A DNA stretch of 64,000 nt, taken from the NCBI GenBank assembly GCA_024362935.1, contig JANCRA010000033.1, positions 8,963,714 to 9,027,713 on the forward strand, written 5' to 3'. Of the stretch, positions 13,701 to 27,300 are shown in pieces. The translations under genes were made by a program, and so were the position numbers. Source of the DNA: Setophaga petechia. Lineage: Eukaryota; Chordata; Aves; Passeriformes; Parulidae. The notes under the pieces were generated by a model. It was not told where the DNA came from and searched no databases. It saw nothing but the letters and a program-made list of their open reading frames with translations. The number at the start of each line of letters is the position of its first letter. The first letter of the stretch is position 1.

Positions 13701-16394
13701 CTCCTGTGAGGAAGGAGAGGAGCTGCTGCAGAAGGATATTTCCTGCTTTACAGCACGTTCCTTTTTTCTCCTGGGTGTGTTTATTGGCCATGAAAAGCAG
13801 TCCAAGAGGAGAAGGGGCTGATGTAGCACCAGGGTAGGAAGAGACATCAGAAGGGTGAAATTCTCCATGTCAACCATGATCCACCAATCCAACTCACTCC
13901 TGATAGCTCTGTGCTCCTTGACAGTCCTTTTGAGGAGTCATCCCTGGCAGGGGAAGGGCAGCAGAGAGCTCTGGTGCCATCCTGCCCTTCCCTCAGCCCT
14001 CCCAGTGCCCAGAGCTGAGGGGCAGCTCTCACTGGAACACCCCATTGCTCCTGTGCTGGCACAAACAGCTCCAAAGGACATCCCTGTGCCACATCATGGA
14101 CTCAGCCCTACATTCAGGGCCATTCTTTACACTTTCCAAACATTTTCTAAAGAATGGGACTGAGCTAAACCCCTGGCAGCCTCCAGGTTTGTTCTCTGGA
14201 GATGAGTGGGAGCAATTACTCTGAAAAGGTTCATTCTCCACAGTGAAGATGGAGAAAGTTAAATGTATTGCAACTGGTGAATACCAGCTGAAAGGGAGAG
14301 CAGATGCAGCCAGGCATGACTGAAACAGGAATGCACAGAGCACAGGGGTCTGCAACAGCAATTTCTGATGGCACAAAGGGGCTGCTGAGCATGCCCCAAA
14401 GCAGAGATTCCTCCTGAGGTGAGATGGAGAGGGCCCAGCTTTATCCTTGACAGACCTGTTCCCTGACAGGTGGCACTGGAAGAGCTGCAGGTTTTATTTT
14501 CAGGGCCCTGGACCCCAACCCTTGCCCGTGGCTCAGCAGAGGTGGCACTAAAGCAGCCAAGGGACCCAGGGCAGCCCCAGCCCCACCACAGCAGAGGAAC
14601 AGCAGCTCCAGGACTCATGTGGTGAGGCAGCAAAATGATTTATTATCCAAAAGGATTTGTCCCAATTTAGTTACAGTGTTGGGTTTTAGTGTTTTGTAAC
14701 TAACACAGGCCCTGGGAGGCCCACAATTACCTTTTGTACCACAGTTAAAAGTGCAGATGTCAAAACCTGAGACAGATGATAATCCATGGGCATTCATCAT
14801 CCCAGCACCTGGGGACACAAAGCTCTGCAAAAGGCAGGACACAATGTCTGCCAAAATATGTCCAGGAGAAAATCCATGGGCTGAGTTCCATCAAGAAGAG
14901 CTGCAGCTCACAAAGAACTTTGTGCTTTCAGCTCTCTGCTTCTGTATAATCTCATATATATATTTATCTATATAAACTAGATCTTAACAGATGGGGAAAA
15001 TCCATAAATTAGGCTTCTCTGGCATTAATTTGTTGGTGATTTTTCATTTGCATGAAACCAACCTTAAGTAATTTGTGTTTATGAGAAGAAAAAAACCAAC
15101 AAGATCTTTCACCATATTGAACCTCACCATCTCATGGAACAGGTCATTCATTGAATCATTATTGGATTATCTTCCAGTAATTAAGTCTCCTCGGTACAGC
15201 AGTTATTCATCTGAGTAGGTCTTAAAATACCACAGCAAGAGAGCATTAGCAACCACTTTTAGCAAAGTAATTCAGCCTAAAGAAGATGGAATATCATTTG
15301 TCCTTCCCAGTGTGTTATTCTGGCCCCCAAAAGCCTCAGGTCCTGCTGGAGCACCCAGAGTGGCTCAGGAACACCTGCTCACCCACAGGAGAGCTTCTCT
15401 ACCCCCAGAAAATTCAGGATTCAAGCAGGGTGCTCATTTTCCTGAGTTTTACAGCTGCTTGTGCCACAGCAATACAAAATGAACAGCCAGATCTGTCATC
15501 ACTTTGATATCCTGGGAGCAAATAAACCACACACAGGAACTGTCCAGAGTTTCCCCAGGACGTGTGCACCAAGCATTTCTCTTAAGAAGACATGCAGTAC
15601 ATCAGGACTGATTTACTGTTTTCAACTGAAAGCCGTGTCCCTGCAGCAAGAGAGGAATCTGATCGTTTGTCTGGGGGATTTCCTGACCCTCAGTGCTGCA
15701 AATCCCAGGGCTGCAACCACCAGGAGGGCCCAGACAAATTGCTGCTGAATGGGCTCAGTTTGTCCAGCAGCACAGGACACCTTTGTGAGATAAAGACAAA
15801 ACCCAGTGAAACCCTGAGCAGTGAAAACCATCTCTGCTATTTTCTATCCCCATGGCCACATCCAGCCTGTCCTGGGAGCAGCAGCCCCCAGCCCTGGGGG
15901 CACAGGGGGGTCCATGGGCACTGCTGGGGTTTGGTGCCCCAGGAGAGCACTGCACTCACAGGGTGGGAGCAGCTCATTGCTCAAAGGCAGATCATTAAAC
16001 AGCTCTTACATGTGAGCCAAGGATTCCAGCCCATAACACAGAACTCTGCAGCCAGAGCAAGGAGTGGAGAATGTCAGAGAGCTGGGAGCAGCTGCAGGTT
16101 TTGCAGGAGAGCTCCCTGCAGGGTGGGCTGTGCTCAGGGCTTCCTGCAGAGACACAGCCAGTCCTCACCAGGGGTGACTGGTCAGGAGGGGAAGGCAAAT
16201 AAAAAATCATAAATTGCCCCTGACCCTGACTGGAGCCCTGAGCTAGGCACAGGGAGCAAGTAAAGCACCTGATGGTTCTGTTTGCTCCCTGCCCTCCTCA
16301 CTCCCAGCACACACTGGTGTGCCTCACACTGCTGCCACAGACCTCCCATGCCCGGGCAGGGCTCGTTTGTGGGGAGGAGAAGGTCCCAGGGACT
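10780..16394. other. Unique intergenic sequence with small simple repeats
   Basis: Contains a TATC/TATAAA-rich stretch at 10838-10873, an A-rich CAAA-type tract at about 11341-11403, and a TA-rich patch near 14950-14980. An ATTTGCAT octamer lies at 15046-15053, but a single 8-mer is expected by chance. No coding exon, RNA gene or interspersed element was recognised. Sub-regions at 11450-12250 and 14980-15280 are AT-rich and non-repetitive, so they are reasonable places to look for conserved noncoding elements. Confidence 0.55.
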
Positions 16395-17058
16395 CCTTTG
16401 GCTGTGCTGCTCATGGTCCTAGCTCACATTTAGATCCCTTTGGCTGTGCTGCTCGTGGTCCCAGCTCACATTGGGAGATCCCTTTGGCTGTGCTGCTCAT
16501 GGTCCTAGCTCACATTTAGATCCCTTTGGCTGTGCTGCTCGTGGTCCCAGCTCACACTGAGATCCCTTTGCCTGTGCTGCTCATGGTCCCAGCTCACATT
16601 GGGAGATCCCTTTGGCTGTGCTGTTCATCGTCCAAGTTCACATTGAGATCCCTTTGGCTGTGCTGCCCATGGTCCCAGCTCACACTGAGGGATCCCTTTG
16701 GCTATGCTGCCCATGGTCCCAGCTCACCCTGGCACTCCTTTGTGCTGCCCGTGGTCCCAGCTCACCCTGGCACTCCTTTGTGCTGCCCATGGTCCCAGCT
16801 CACCCTGGCACTCCTTTGTGCTGCCCATGGTCCCAGCTCACCCTGGCACTCCTTTGTGCTGCCCATGGTCCCAGCTCACCCTGGCACTCCTTTGTGCTGC
16901 CCATGGTCCCAGCTCACCCTGGCACTCCTTTGTGCTGTTCATGGTCCCAGCTCACCCTGGCACTCCTTTGTGCTGTTCATGGTCCCAGCTCACCCTGGCA
17001 CTCCTTTGTGCTGCCCATGGTCCCAGCTCACCCTGGCACTCCTTTGTGCTGCCCGTGC
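16395..17058. repeat. Minisatellite: 42/44-bp alternating units, then 38-bp units
   Basis: The unit is CCTTTGGCTGTGCTGC, then CATGGTCC and AGCTCACA. Unit starts at 16395, 16437, 16481, 16523, 16565, 16609, 16651, 16695 and 16737 give spacings that mostly alternate 42 and 44 bp. From 16737 the spacing becomes a regular 38 bp (16737, 16775 and on to 17041, nine units) with much higher sequence homogeneity. The left half is therefore the older, more diverged part and the right half is a recently amplified shorter subtype. The open frames across it are repeat-driven. Confidence 0.95.
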
Positions 17059-20000
17059 TCCAGGCTGCTGCTCTGCCCCTGCAGCCCCATTTCTCTGCCA
17101 GCTGGGGTTAAGACCTTGCCTGGCACAAAGCCAGCATCATTTGCCTCCTCTCTGATGCCAAATGCTCTTGCTTGTCACATCTCCCAGGACCTCGGGCACA
17201 GCCCAGCAGCCACTGCAGAGCTGTGCCCTCCTCCCCCAGGTTTCAATTATTTTCCCATCTCAGCAGCAGTTTCTCAAACCCTGAGCTGCAGTTCCCAGGG
17301 CTGCAGTGTGACTGACTGCTGGCCAAGCTCCTTGCCCATTCTCTGCTGTTACTCCAACCAGGTGAGCACCTCTGGTGTCATGTCACCTCACAACCCTGGA
17401 CAAAGCTCTTTGGAGTCCTGCAGCTTATTTCCTTCAAGACTTAGGAATAAATTATAGCTCCGAGCACCAAAAGATGTCATTAAACTGCTAAACACCCAAA
17501 AGATTGGGCTGTTCTCCAGCAGCTCCTTCCATCCCAAGAGAGGGGACTGCCCTGGGAGCTGCAGGGGCACTGGCAGAGCTCTCCAGGGTGGCCTCCCCTG
17601 TCCTCTGCTTTCCCCTCTCATTTGTGCTCCAGTTTGGGTGTCCCAGTCTCCCTGTTCTCCCTGCCCAGCACGAGGGGTGCTGTGGCACTATGGAAACTAA
17701 AGCCACCCTCAAGGTTGTGATAATCAAACATAACCCTTTTGAGGATGAGGAGATTTGCATCTCTGTGCTTGTTTGAGTTATGTTCATTTTCTGGTCTGGC
17801 ACTTCCCAGCTGAAGTCAAACCTGAAGTTGTGCCCTCTCACACTGCCAAAGCCATCACCACACAAATCCCCAGCTCAGCACTGTGCCCACCCACACAGAG
17901 CTGTGCAGGCAGGGACACATTTTAATCACCTCAACAAGGGAAAAACATTGCCACCCTCTGCTGCACCTTGCCTGGAGATGCCCCAGCACTCAGCTCTGGG
18001 TGCATGAAAAGCCAAAGATCCCCCACAGAAAGGCCAAGATTGGGAAAATAAAGCAGCCACCAAAAGCCAGCCCAGCTTCTCCCTGCACCAGGATCTGCTC
18101 AGGCAATAAACACCTCTGAACAGCACCCTGGCACATGAAGGCAGCAGTTTCCTCTGCTGGGTTCTCATTTATTCGGTTTTGGAGCTTTGTTGTTAATTCA
18201 GTGACCTGACAGTGCTGCCCTGCCCTGTGACAGGGAGCAGGGACCTCCACGCTGAGGCTGAACAGCAGCTGTGGACAAGAGCAGGTAGTAAAAGCCAGAA
18301 AATGAAATGTTGTAATGAATCAATGGAGAATTCAAGAGAACTCAGGCTGGAGTCCCTAAGCACTGTTTTTGAAACTTGCAGTGAATGAGGGACAGAAATT
18401 TTCTGGATATTGACGTTAAAGTTTTATTAAAGTTTCTCTTCTAAGTGTTGGTGATAAAATTTGGCTCATAAACCCTCTGAGCTCAGAATATTAAAGAGAC
18501 ATTACATTATTTATGGCTGAGAAAGGACAAAATACCAGACCAAATTACAGAGGGCCAGGCTATGCCAGCTGTTCCACGACAATGTGTATTTTCAGTCCTT
18601 AATTAAAAGAAGAAATGTGAAGTCCCAATTCACAATCATTACAAAGCTTTGAAGGAAAGAACTAAATCAAGTTTCTCATGATTCTCTATGGACTTAAATT
18701 AAGTTCCCAATAAAGTGGGCAGTTAACCATGTAAGAACAGATCTCTTCAGGGTTTTAATTCAATGTGACTCATCTAAGTCACAAATGCCTTGGAAACTTC
18801 AGGGTCTCTTCTCGAGGGGGAAATCCCAGGTTACACAACAGGACCAAAGCTGAAAGTTCACACTTTGGGCTCAGATGTGCAGAAAATGGAGGACATGGAG
18901 CAGATGCAGAGAATTTGCAGGCAGTGGACATCTGGCTTTTACTACCTGCACTTGTCCACAGCTGCTGCTCAGCCTCAGCATGGAGGTCCCTGCTTCTCCT
19001 GCCAAGGGGAGGGTAACAGCAAGAAACAGTTTTTCAAGAGAATTGGAAATCTTAATACATACAAATGTACCCTGAACTCCAGCCCCCTCAGGAAAGAGTA
19101 ACCCAGGGCTGCTGCTCCATTTCAGAGGAGCAAGACTTTATTTTACACAGTCTGGGGTGGATCTTTCAGCCTCAGCAGATGCTCCTTCCTGAGCTGCTCC
19201 TCACAGGTGGGCAGAGCAATGTCCTGGCTCCTGCCCTCTGCCTGCCAGCCCTGAGAGTCTGATCAGAGGGGTCGGTGTTTTCAGCACATTTGGAACACAA
19301 AGTTCTCTGCTTATGCAGGGTGGTTTAGTGCAGGTTATTGTCTGATCCCTCCAGGGCTGTGTGCAGCACAGGCAGGGGGATGAACACTGCATTTACTGAG
19401 GCTGAGGCTCGTGTCACCACAGTGACAATCAGTCAGTTATTTCAAACTGAAATAACTTCACTTTTCAGTGGGAATTTAGGTGGGAACTCAAGTTTTTAAT
19501 TACAGCTAAACTGTCCCCAGCCTGATGAAGGAGACTCCCCAAACACAGGACAGGTTGAGCAAAGCCAGCAGAGAAGTGACTGCAATAAATCACTGGCAAT
19601 CCCCACATCTCCAAACTGCTCAGATTGTCTCAGACCCTGTTTCCAACCACCCATCCACGTTCTTTACAGCTGCCTTTCCCTGCCAGAGCCTCTGTGGGCT
19701 TTAGGACAGGCAGGCAGCAGTGCTAACAGGGTTTGTGCAGCTGACTCTTCCCCGGGGGTCACTGTGCCCTGGCTGAAGCACAGACTGTTCCTGCTGCAGG
19801 GCAAAGCTGCACAGAACGGTCACTGGGCACCTGGGGCTGCAGGGAAAGATCCATCTCACTCTGGGACACTAAACCACACTTGAACTTCCAAAACCCTCAT
19901 TTTCCTGGGGATCAATACAGGCAGTGCAGGTGTGCAGGGGAGAACAAACAATTCCATTTGCTGGCACTGCCTGGTGACCCCCCAGCAGCTCTGCTCTCCC

Positions 20001-20804
20001 TGCTGATGCTCAGCTGGAGGGGAAAGCACTGGCAGAGGGCACAGCCCCTCAGGTGGCACAGCCTGTCATTATCCCTGCAGTGACCCAGCCCTGCTGCTCT
20101 CACCTGCACATCCACCACGAGCCAGGTGCTCTCCCCACCTCTGCCTTGTCTGACAATCGATTTCCTGGCATATTAAACCAATGATTATTCATGGTGCCAC
20201 AGCTGTCCGTGCCAGTGATTGTGATCAGCTCGAGTTCTCTCCAGCAGATAAATATTTTTCTATTTAAACCTAGCAACGCTGGATTTATGGGGAAAACTGT
20301 CAGCTTCTCAGTGAAGAAACTCTATCTTCTCAAACATTTGTGCAGTGTGTAGTAAAACATAACCTTGATCCAAATATAAAAAGTGTTTAGGTAGGAGATG
20401 AAAGGGGTGGTTTCTTGAATTAGAAATAATATCCTAGCCAGGAGTTATTCATGAAAGTGGAGTCTTAATATTTACTTAGGCTTTCAGCAGTACTGATGTG
20501 CACTAGAATTTATTAACTTTTCAAGTATTGCCCAATGTACCTGGGCACTGAAATGTTCCCCAGAAGCTCCCCAGAAGTTGGGTCCATCAGTGTCTATTTT
20601 AAACATCCAGCTGGGCTTGGTTCTGCCTCACCTGGAACCCAGGTGTAAAATACTCCTTTCCAGACCCAGATCTCTGGTGTGCTTACAGACAGGGCCCAGG
20701 AAAGGTTCTCAGAGCCCTGCAAGGTCCGTGGGCAGCTCCTGACCCCCTGGCTGCTGGGGGTTTGATAGTGGAGCCCTGAAAACGTTAAAGATAGAACTCT
20801 AAAA
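17059..20804. other. Unique intergenic sequence
   Basis: GC-rich to about 18250, AT-rich from 18280 to 18780, then mixed. No coding exon, RNA gene or interspersed repeat was recognised. Confidence 0.55.
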
Positions 20805-21136
20805 TGTTGGGCTTTGTGTTTTCTCAGATCACTGCACCTGCATAAGCAGTATGATAAATGATATAGTTGTTAGATATGATGATTGTTTAGTAATTAAATG
20901 TAATTATTATATAACCATAAGAAGAATAATGAGAAACTATGTTGGAAATTTAATGAGGGCTACGTTTAGCTGAAATCTATGTATACAATAGAACAATATA
21001 AGTTTAATAATTAACATGAAAGTTATGTAACAATAGAGTATAAAGCACATTCACCTCGAATGTATGGTGGGAATCAGATTTGGGTAATACCCCGATTCCC
21101 AGAGCTCTTAAAATAAAAAGCACCACATGTAGTAAA
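20805..21136 (+). mobile_element. Probable solo LTR, AT-rich endogenous retrovirus family (LTR-C)
   Basis: An AT-rich block begins TGTTGGGCTTTGTG and differs sharply from its flanks. A TATAAAG box lies at 21039-21045 and an AATAAA signal at 21112-21117, followed by a short tail, which is the U3-R-U5 order expected of an LTR on the + strand. It abuts a second LTR directly at 21137, so its 3' end was either at that junction or was displaced by the second insertion. The resemblance to AT-rich passerine ERV LTRs is from memory. No internal retroviral genes adjoin it. Confidence 0.6.
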
Positions 21137-21654
21137 TGCCACAAGCCAGGCCAAGGCACCGTGGAGGATTTAACAATGGGAATGCTGACACAGCAGCAGA
21201 GAGGGTTCTGACCCCAGACTCACAACGTAGCTTTGTACCCTTATAAGGAGGAAAGTCTTGTTAACCCTACTATTGGTCACTTATTGTCCCTCTAACTTTT
21301 GTCCATTGGTCAGATCTGGAGCCTGGCCAAGGGTATAAAAGTAGCTCACTGTACCCTACTAACTGAGAAGAAGAAGAGCTGAGGCCCTTCACGTCCCCTG
21401 AATAACCCATCCCGTGGCACAGCCGGTGTCTCCCTTCTCCTCTCTCTGTCTGCCTGAAGCCATGCCCAGGGAAGCCAAGCCTGGCAGCAGCTGCAATCCC
21501 AAAGAGCTGATATCACTGTAAGAGCTGTTATCACCCTGCTGGCTGGAGGGCTCCCCGTGGCAGGGTCTGAGTGAGCTGGACCCCGGGACTCTCTCTCCTC
21601 CTGGGATAGAGGGCTCCGGCCAACGCTCTGCTGATAAAACGCCCCATGGCTTCA
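21137..21654 (+). mobile_element. Solo LTR, copy A of a two-copy family (LTR-A)
   Basis: Starts TGCCACAAGCC and ends GGCTTCA. It has an inverted CCAAT box (ATTGG) near 21304, a TATAAAA box at 21334-21340 and a degenerate polyadenylation signal AATAAC at 21401-21406. Over its whole length it is homologous, in the same orientation, to 28654-29202, with substitutions and indels. The bases TAAA flank both proposed ends, a possible 4-bp target duplication, but the exact right end is ambiguous. It carries two copies of an AGAGCTGNTATCAC motif at 21503-21534, where copy B has four. No retroviral internal region is present. Confidence 0.8.
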
Positions 21655-23596
21655 TAAACCACATAAAATCACCATGTGATTGTGTTTTTGAATGCTAACA
21701 GGCTCCTGGGCAGGGACAGAGCCATCCCCTCTGTGCTGGCCCAGCAGCCAGGGGCAGCCAGGGCTCCCAGGGGGTTTCTGCAATGCCAGCACCCACTGGG
21801 GCTCTTCCCAAAAACCCCAGGCACATCCCAGCCCTGCCAGAGCCAGGGGCTGAGGAACAAAAACAGAGCAGAAACCTCTGCTGGCACCTCCTCCTGCATG
21901 CCCAAAGCTGTGGGGATGGCTCCTGGCTCCAGCTGCTCTCAGGATCCAGAACATTCCCTGCCTTGGACCTGTGCAGCACTCACTGTGTTTTACATTGCAG
22001 TGGGGGAAGCTCTGACAAGACACAAAACTCATGGCATGGCTCTAAGAAGTTTCCCACAAGCCTTCTCTCTGCTCAGTTTGTGTGCAGAATGTCTGTTTTG
22101 ATAAACTGGGGTCTGAAAACACATATCTGAAGATTTCCTTAAAACAGTAAGTCAGATGTAATTTACAAACAGAAGCTGTCCATTTCTGTATGGCACCAGG
22201 TTCATGAACACACTTGGGGAATTTGCAGTAGAATGGAGAAAGGGCAAAATGCACCAAGCAGCAGAGATGGGGAAGTCACCAGATGGGAGCAGGACTGGCC
22301 TTGGAGGGGCCAGAGCAGAAACACCAAGTTCTGTCTCAGGGCACCAAGCTCATCAGGAATGGACTCTTCACCACCCAACTGCATCTCCTCCCCATTTTCA
22401 GTTTGATGCAGCTTGTTCATTTCCAGGAGATATTTTTTCCCCAGGAGCCCCAACAGTGTTGTCACAGCTCCTGGAACTTCTCTGCTGGCTCCTGGCCCAG
22501 ACAAGTTGTCAGTGAGCACATGCCTTTGTTACTGCTGAGACAGGAGCTGGGCCAGCCCTGCTCTGAGCCAGGCTGGCTGCTCCAAGGGTGCTCCCTGGGC
22601 TCCAAAGGCTCAAATGACCCCTGAGCACCTGCAGACCCCAGGCTGAGCCTGCCTCAGTGAGAGCTCCCATGAATCCTCCCCGATCCTGTGCAGAGTCTGT
22701 GGCACCCAGGGGCTGCACACCAGGCACTGCAGAGCTGCAGGAGGACCCAGGTGCCCTCTGGAAATGGTCACTGCTGAGCACTCAGTCAGTCTGGCTTGCT
22801 GGAGCCTAATCCCAGGGCTGGGCTCGTGCCTGGTGCCCTGTCCCAGCTCTGGGCTGCTCTCAGAGCTGCTGTTTGGGTGGTGCTGTTGATTTCTGCAGTT
22901 TTTCCCCATTCACAGTCACTCAGAGCCTCTCCCTGCTGTCACTTGGCTCAGCCCCACTGAGGGGGGACACCCCAGCAGGACAGATCCCATCACAAGTTCT
23001 CAGACAGCCCAAGCTCTCCTCCTTGGACTCGTCTATGCCAGAGGATTTTGCCAATCCCAAACCATATGGTTTCCTTCTCATGCCTGGAGACCCCAGTGCT
23101 CCCCTGCTCAGAGCTCTGCAAGCAGCAGATGGGGCTGCCATGGATCCCTCCCAGCAGCACCCACAGCCCAGCCAGCTCTGCCAGGGCCACCCCAGAGCCT
23201 GCTCCCACTGCTGGGAGCCCCAGAGCTCAGGGAAAATCTCCATCACCACCAAAATCCTGCCAGCAGCCACTTGCACTGGCACTGATCACACTCAGAGCCA
23301 GTTCCAGACATGAACTGAACACAACACCCAGTTCTGCCCAAATCAGGTGGGAGCTCCTTATGGAAATGAGATGAGGAGTTAAATCACTGTGCCTCTACAT
23401 CCTCCTTGCAAAGGACAGGCCAGCACTGGGAGCTCCCAGCCTGAGCCTACCTGAGGCTGATGATTCCCTTGTTGGGAAGGGAAATCCTTGTTCTCCTCCC
23501 TGGGAGCCTCCCAGGGGGACACTGAGAGTCACCCCCAGCAGGGGCCCTGCAGAGGGGTTAGCCCAGAGCTGCACCCCAAGGTGCATCTGCTCTGAG
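21655..23596. other. Unique intergenic sequence
   Basis: GC-rich single-copy sequence with several overlapping open frames on both strands. None has a recognisable domain or codon pattern that stands out from its shadows. No RNA gene or element was seen. Confidence 0.55.
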
Positions 23597-24304
23597 ACCC
23601 CAAGGGAACCCTTGTTGCACAGAGGGGGGACTGGCACCACACTGTGCTGGGTGTTTGTGACCCACCTCAGGGATCCATGCCAAGGGAACCCTTGTTGCAC
23701 AGAGAGGGTACTGGCACCACATTGTGTTTGCAACCCACCTTAAGGATTCCATGCCAAGAGAACCCTTCCCTGCACAGAGCAGGGACTGGCACCACACTGT
23801 GCTGTGTTTGTAACCCACCTTAGGGATCCCATGCCAAGGGAACCCTTGTTGCACAGAGAGGGTACTGGCACCACATTGTGTTTGCAACCCACCTTAAGGA
23901 TTCCATGCCAAGAGAACCCTTCCCTGCACAGAGAGGGTACTGGCACCACATTGTGTTTGCAACCCACCTTAGGGATCCCATGCCAAGAGAACCCTTCCCT
24001 GCACAGAGGGAGGACTGGCAGCACCCTGTGCTGTGTGTTTGTGACCCACCTTAGGGATCCATGCCAAGGGAACCCTTGCTGCACAGAGAGGGGACTGGCA
24101 CCACATTGTGTTTGTAACCCACCTTAGGGATCCCATGCCAAGGGAACCCTTGTTGCACAGAGCAGAGACTGGCACCACACTGTGCTGTGTTTGTAACCCA
24201 CCTTAGGGATCCATGCCAAGGGAACCCTTCCCTGCACAGAGAGGGGACTGGCACCACACTGTGCTCTGTGTTTGTAACCCACCTTAGGGATCCATGCCAA
24301 GGCC
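23597..24304. repeat. Minisatellite of about 78-bp units, about 9 copies
   Basis: The unit runs from CAAGGGAACCCTTGTTGCAC through GACTGGCACCACA and TGTTTGTAACCCACCTTA to GGGATCCATGC. Copies begin near 23600, 23678, 23757, 23836, 23911, 23986, 24066, 24139 and 24217. Subtypes differ at TTGTTGCAC versus TTCCCTGCAC and in the length of the CTGTGCTGTG segment. Each unit contains an imperfect palindrome around GGGAACCC. Confidence 0.94.
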
Positions 24305-27300
24305 CAGCTTGCACTGATGGCAGGGAGGACCCTGAGTGCTGGGAGCCCTGGCACAGTGACAGAACCTGCAGCAGATGGGTTGGGATGAAAGCACAAGTGC
24401 TGCTGGGGAGCTGCTGCTGCCCTGGATCACAGCAGTGATTCTGTGCTGGCAAATACTCTCCGTGCTGAAAACAAACTTCTACTCATGTTATTGGTTTTGA
24501 GGCTTGTAAGTGGTTTTCAGCCAGAATTCTCTGTGGGAATGGTTTGATCTCTTCAGTGCTACTCAGTTCCCAGAATCAAGTCAGATCCAATAACACAGAG
24601 CAGCTTGCAAACAGAATATTTGTTTCTAACCCGTTTCTGAATGATTTCCATTATTACTATTGAAGGTGAGAGGATCAGACAGCCATTGTACCAAAGACTT
24701 CAGGGGTTTTTCTGCCTGGCATGGGGCAGCAGGAAGGAGCACATTCCTGGAGATGCAAGGAGCACAGCAAGCCTCTGACACATAATTCTGATTTAAAGTC
24801 ACCTGCAGAACACCTGAAGCTAAGCTTGGACTCAGCATTACCCACAGCTTTCAGCAGAAACTGTATGGAAATGAAATGAACCTGAGTGAGGGGCAGTAAA
24901 ATCTGACCAAACCAGCTCCAACATCAGCCCTTGGCTCTCATATCACAATAACAAAAGCACAGCACAGCCCAGAGCAATGAGAGCTGGGCCAGCTTCACCT
25001 GAACTCTAACTCAGCCTCTGCCTCACTGAGGGTATTAAATGCATAAATTGGTACAAATCAAAAAGGTGTCTTGAGAATGTTCATGTGGCTTCCCAATTTT
25101 ATTAAAGTGTTTGAGGATGGAAGTTCTTAATTGTCATGAAATCCATCCTCTAATACCAGCAAGCTCTTGTCTAGACAGATGAAAATGAATAATTTTGTAG
25201 CCAGTGCTGACAAACTGCTGCTCTCCTGCCATGGCAGATGCTCTCCAAACACCTTTATGTAAACATTGCTTTTTAAAATCTATGTGGTACAGTCACCCCA
25301 TCCTACCAAAGGGGAAAAAAAAGCTCAATATCTCTTCATCATCAGGGAAATCACTTCCACAGCCCCAGAAGCACCAGACCTTGTCCTGACACTGTTGAGT
25401 GCAGCTCTAAGTCCTTCCACAGTGAACTTCCCTATCAAGAAATGACAAAAAGCATTAATGACTGCAATGTCTCATTAATTAGTGCAAGTACAGGTGAATC
25501 AGACCAGCCAACTCAGTAAAACTTCTGGGGCTCACAGCATGTTAATACATTCCTAATTAAGACCATCAGCATTCCTTTTAATTAATACATTGACTTGCTT
25601 AAGATTTAATTGAAATTCTCCCTGGTCTCATTTTTCCAATTCAGAACGTGTACAACAGGAAGAATGAAGCTGTTCCCTTCATGTTTGTGGGGATAAATTA
25701 AATTCAGCATTTCAGCTCCCAGCTCACTCCACCCTCCAGGTTAGGATGGAGTGTGAGAGAACCCCAGGGTACATTTGGAGTGTGCACACTCACACTCTCA
25801 CACTCAGAGCTCTCTCTGGGCAGGACAGGAGCTGCTTCTGCTCCAGAGGTGTCCATGGACACCAGAACAGCAGAGCTAAAGATTCCTGTGCCTTTGGTGC
25901 CCCTGACCCAGAGACTGAGATCCACCAACGTGCACTGAGCTTTGTCTCCAGAACTGCAGATTTGGAGAGAAACCCCCAGGGACAGGATTCCTTCAGCTCC
26001 TGTCTCACCGAGTGCAAAGTTCCAGACTGAATCAGTGAATCACTGGTTGAAATTTCTGTCTCCAAAGGCAAAATGAGAACTATTTCCACTCTATCGCTGC
26101 ATTTTTTAAAAACAAAGAGCACTCAGTGTATCCTCCCATCTGCTTTCAACTGTGCTTGAATCACTTCAAACCTAGCAGAGCTTCTGAACAAGTTGTGGTT
26201 TAACAAATACCCTGAAGAGCTGTTGAATTGAGATTCACAAAGTGTCAGATAGAACCTCCAGAGAATTTACCTGCAGGCAGAAGAGGGAGATGAGAAACAA
26301 AACTATTTCCATTTTCCCTTACTAGAAATATTTCAAAACAGTAGAAAAATACCTGAGTGGTTTGCATATATTAAAACTGAGCAGGGAAATGCCTTTTAAT
26401 TGCACAGAAACTTCAGTTTCCCAGAGTTCTGGAGCACTTTATCAGCCTTTAAATCATATTCCCATTCCCACTTTAATTCCCTCTCTACAAGGTTTCCCTC
26501 GAGGCTGAGCACTTCAGGAACAGATTTCCAGGGAATATCAGAGAGTTGTGTCTCAGAACCTCTGCCAGGGTTTGCAGTGAGTCCTTCCCATGGACCAAAT
26601 GGAAACCCCAAATCCCAACTCCCCGGGCTCAGCCAGGGCCCCTCTCTGCCACACAAACAGAACATCCCCAGCCTTTCCCTCCTCTGAGGATGAGCTCAGC
26701 ACAAGCCTCACCCTTGGCCATGTACAGCAGTTTGCTGGGGAACGTGGGACTCCTGTCCCAAAACTGCCCTAAATCATCCTGAAAACAGCACAGCAGGGCT
26801 GGCTCCCCAGCACTGGGGCAGGAGGAGAGGGAATTGCTCAGTGGGGCTGCTGGGGCTCTGCAGGCTCGGGGTTTGGACCAGAGCTGCACCCACAGCTGTG
26901 TCCCAGCACCCCTTCCCAAAACAATTCCCCTCGTGCCACATTCCCAGAGAAAGAGAGAGAAACTCCCCCCAAAAAGGCTCTCTAGACCCTGCCCCACTCA
27001 ATCTTCCTGAAAGAAAACAGCAAAAATCCTTGGGCCACTTCATTATTTCCAGGGGAATTCTGCAGTGATGGAGAGAGCCCAGGAGTGCAGCCCCTGCCGT
27101 GTGGGGTTCCTTGAAGGGCTGAAATCCAAATAACAGCGTGCCTGGGAGGGAGCATGGAGGGGGAAGCACAGAAATAGAGGCATTAAGAAGGACAAATATT
27201 CTGCTGGTAGGCAGGCTCATGATGGAAGGGGGATTATGATTAAAGAACTCTCAAGAAGGGAACTTTAAAACAAAGAGAAGAACTGCCCAAGTTCCAGGAC

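Noticed and set aside
15046..15053. ATTTGCAT octamer (also near 44513) as POU-factor sites
   Set aside because: An 8-mer is expected about once in 65 kb per strand by chance, and nothing else in the surroundings indicates an enhancer.
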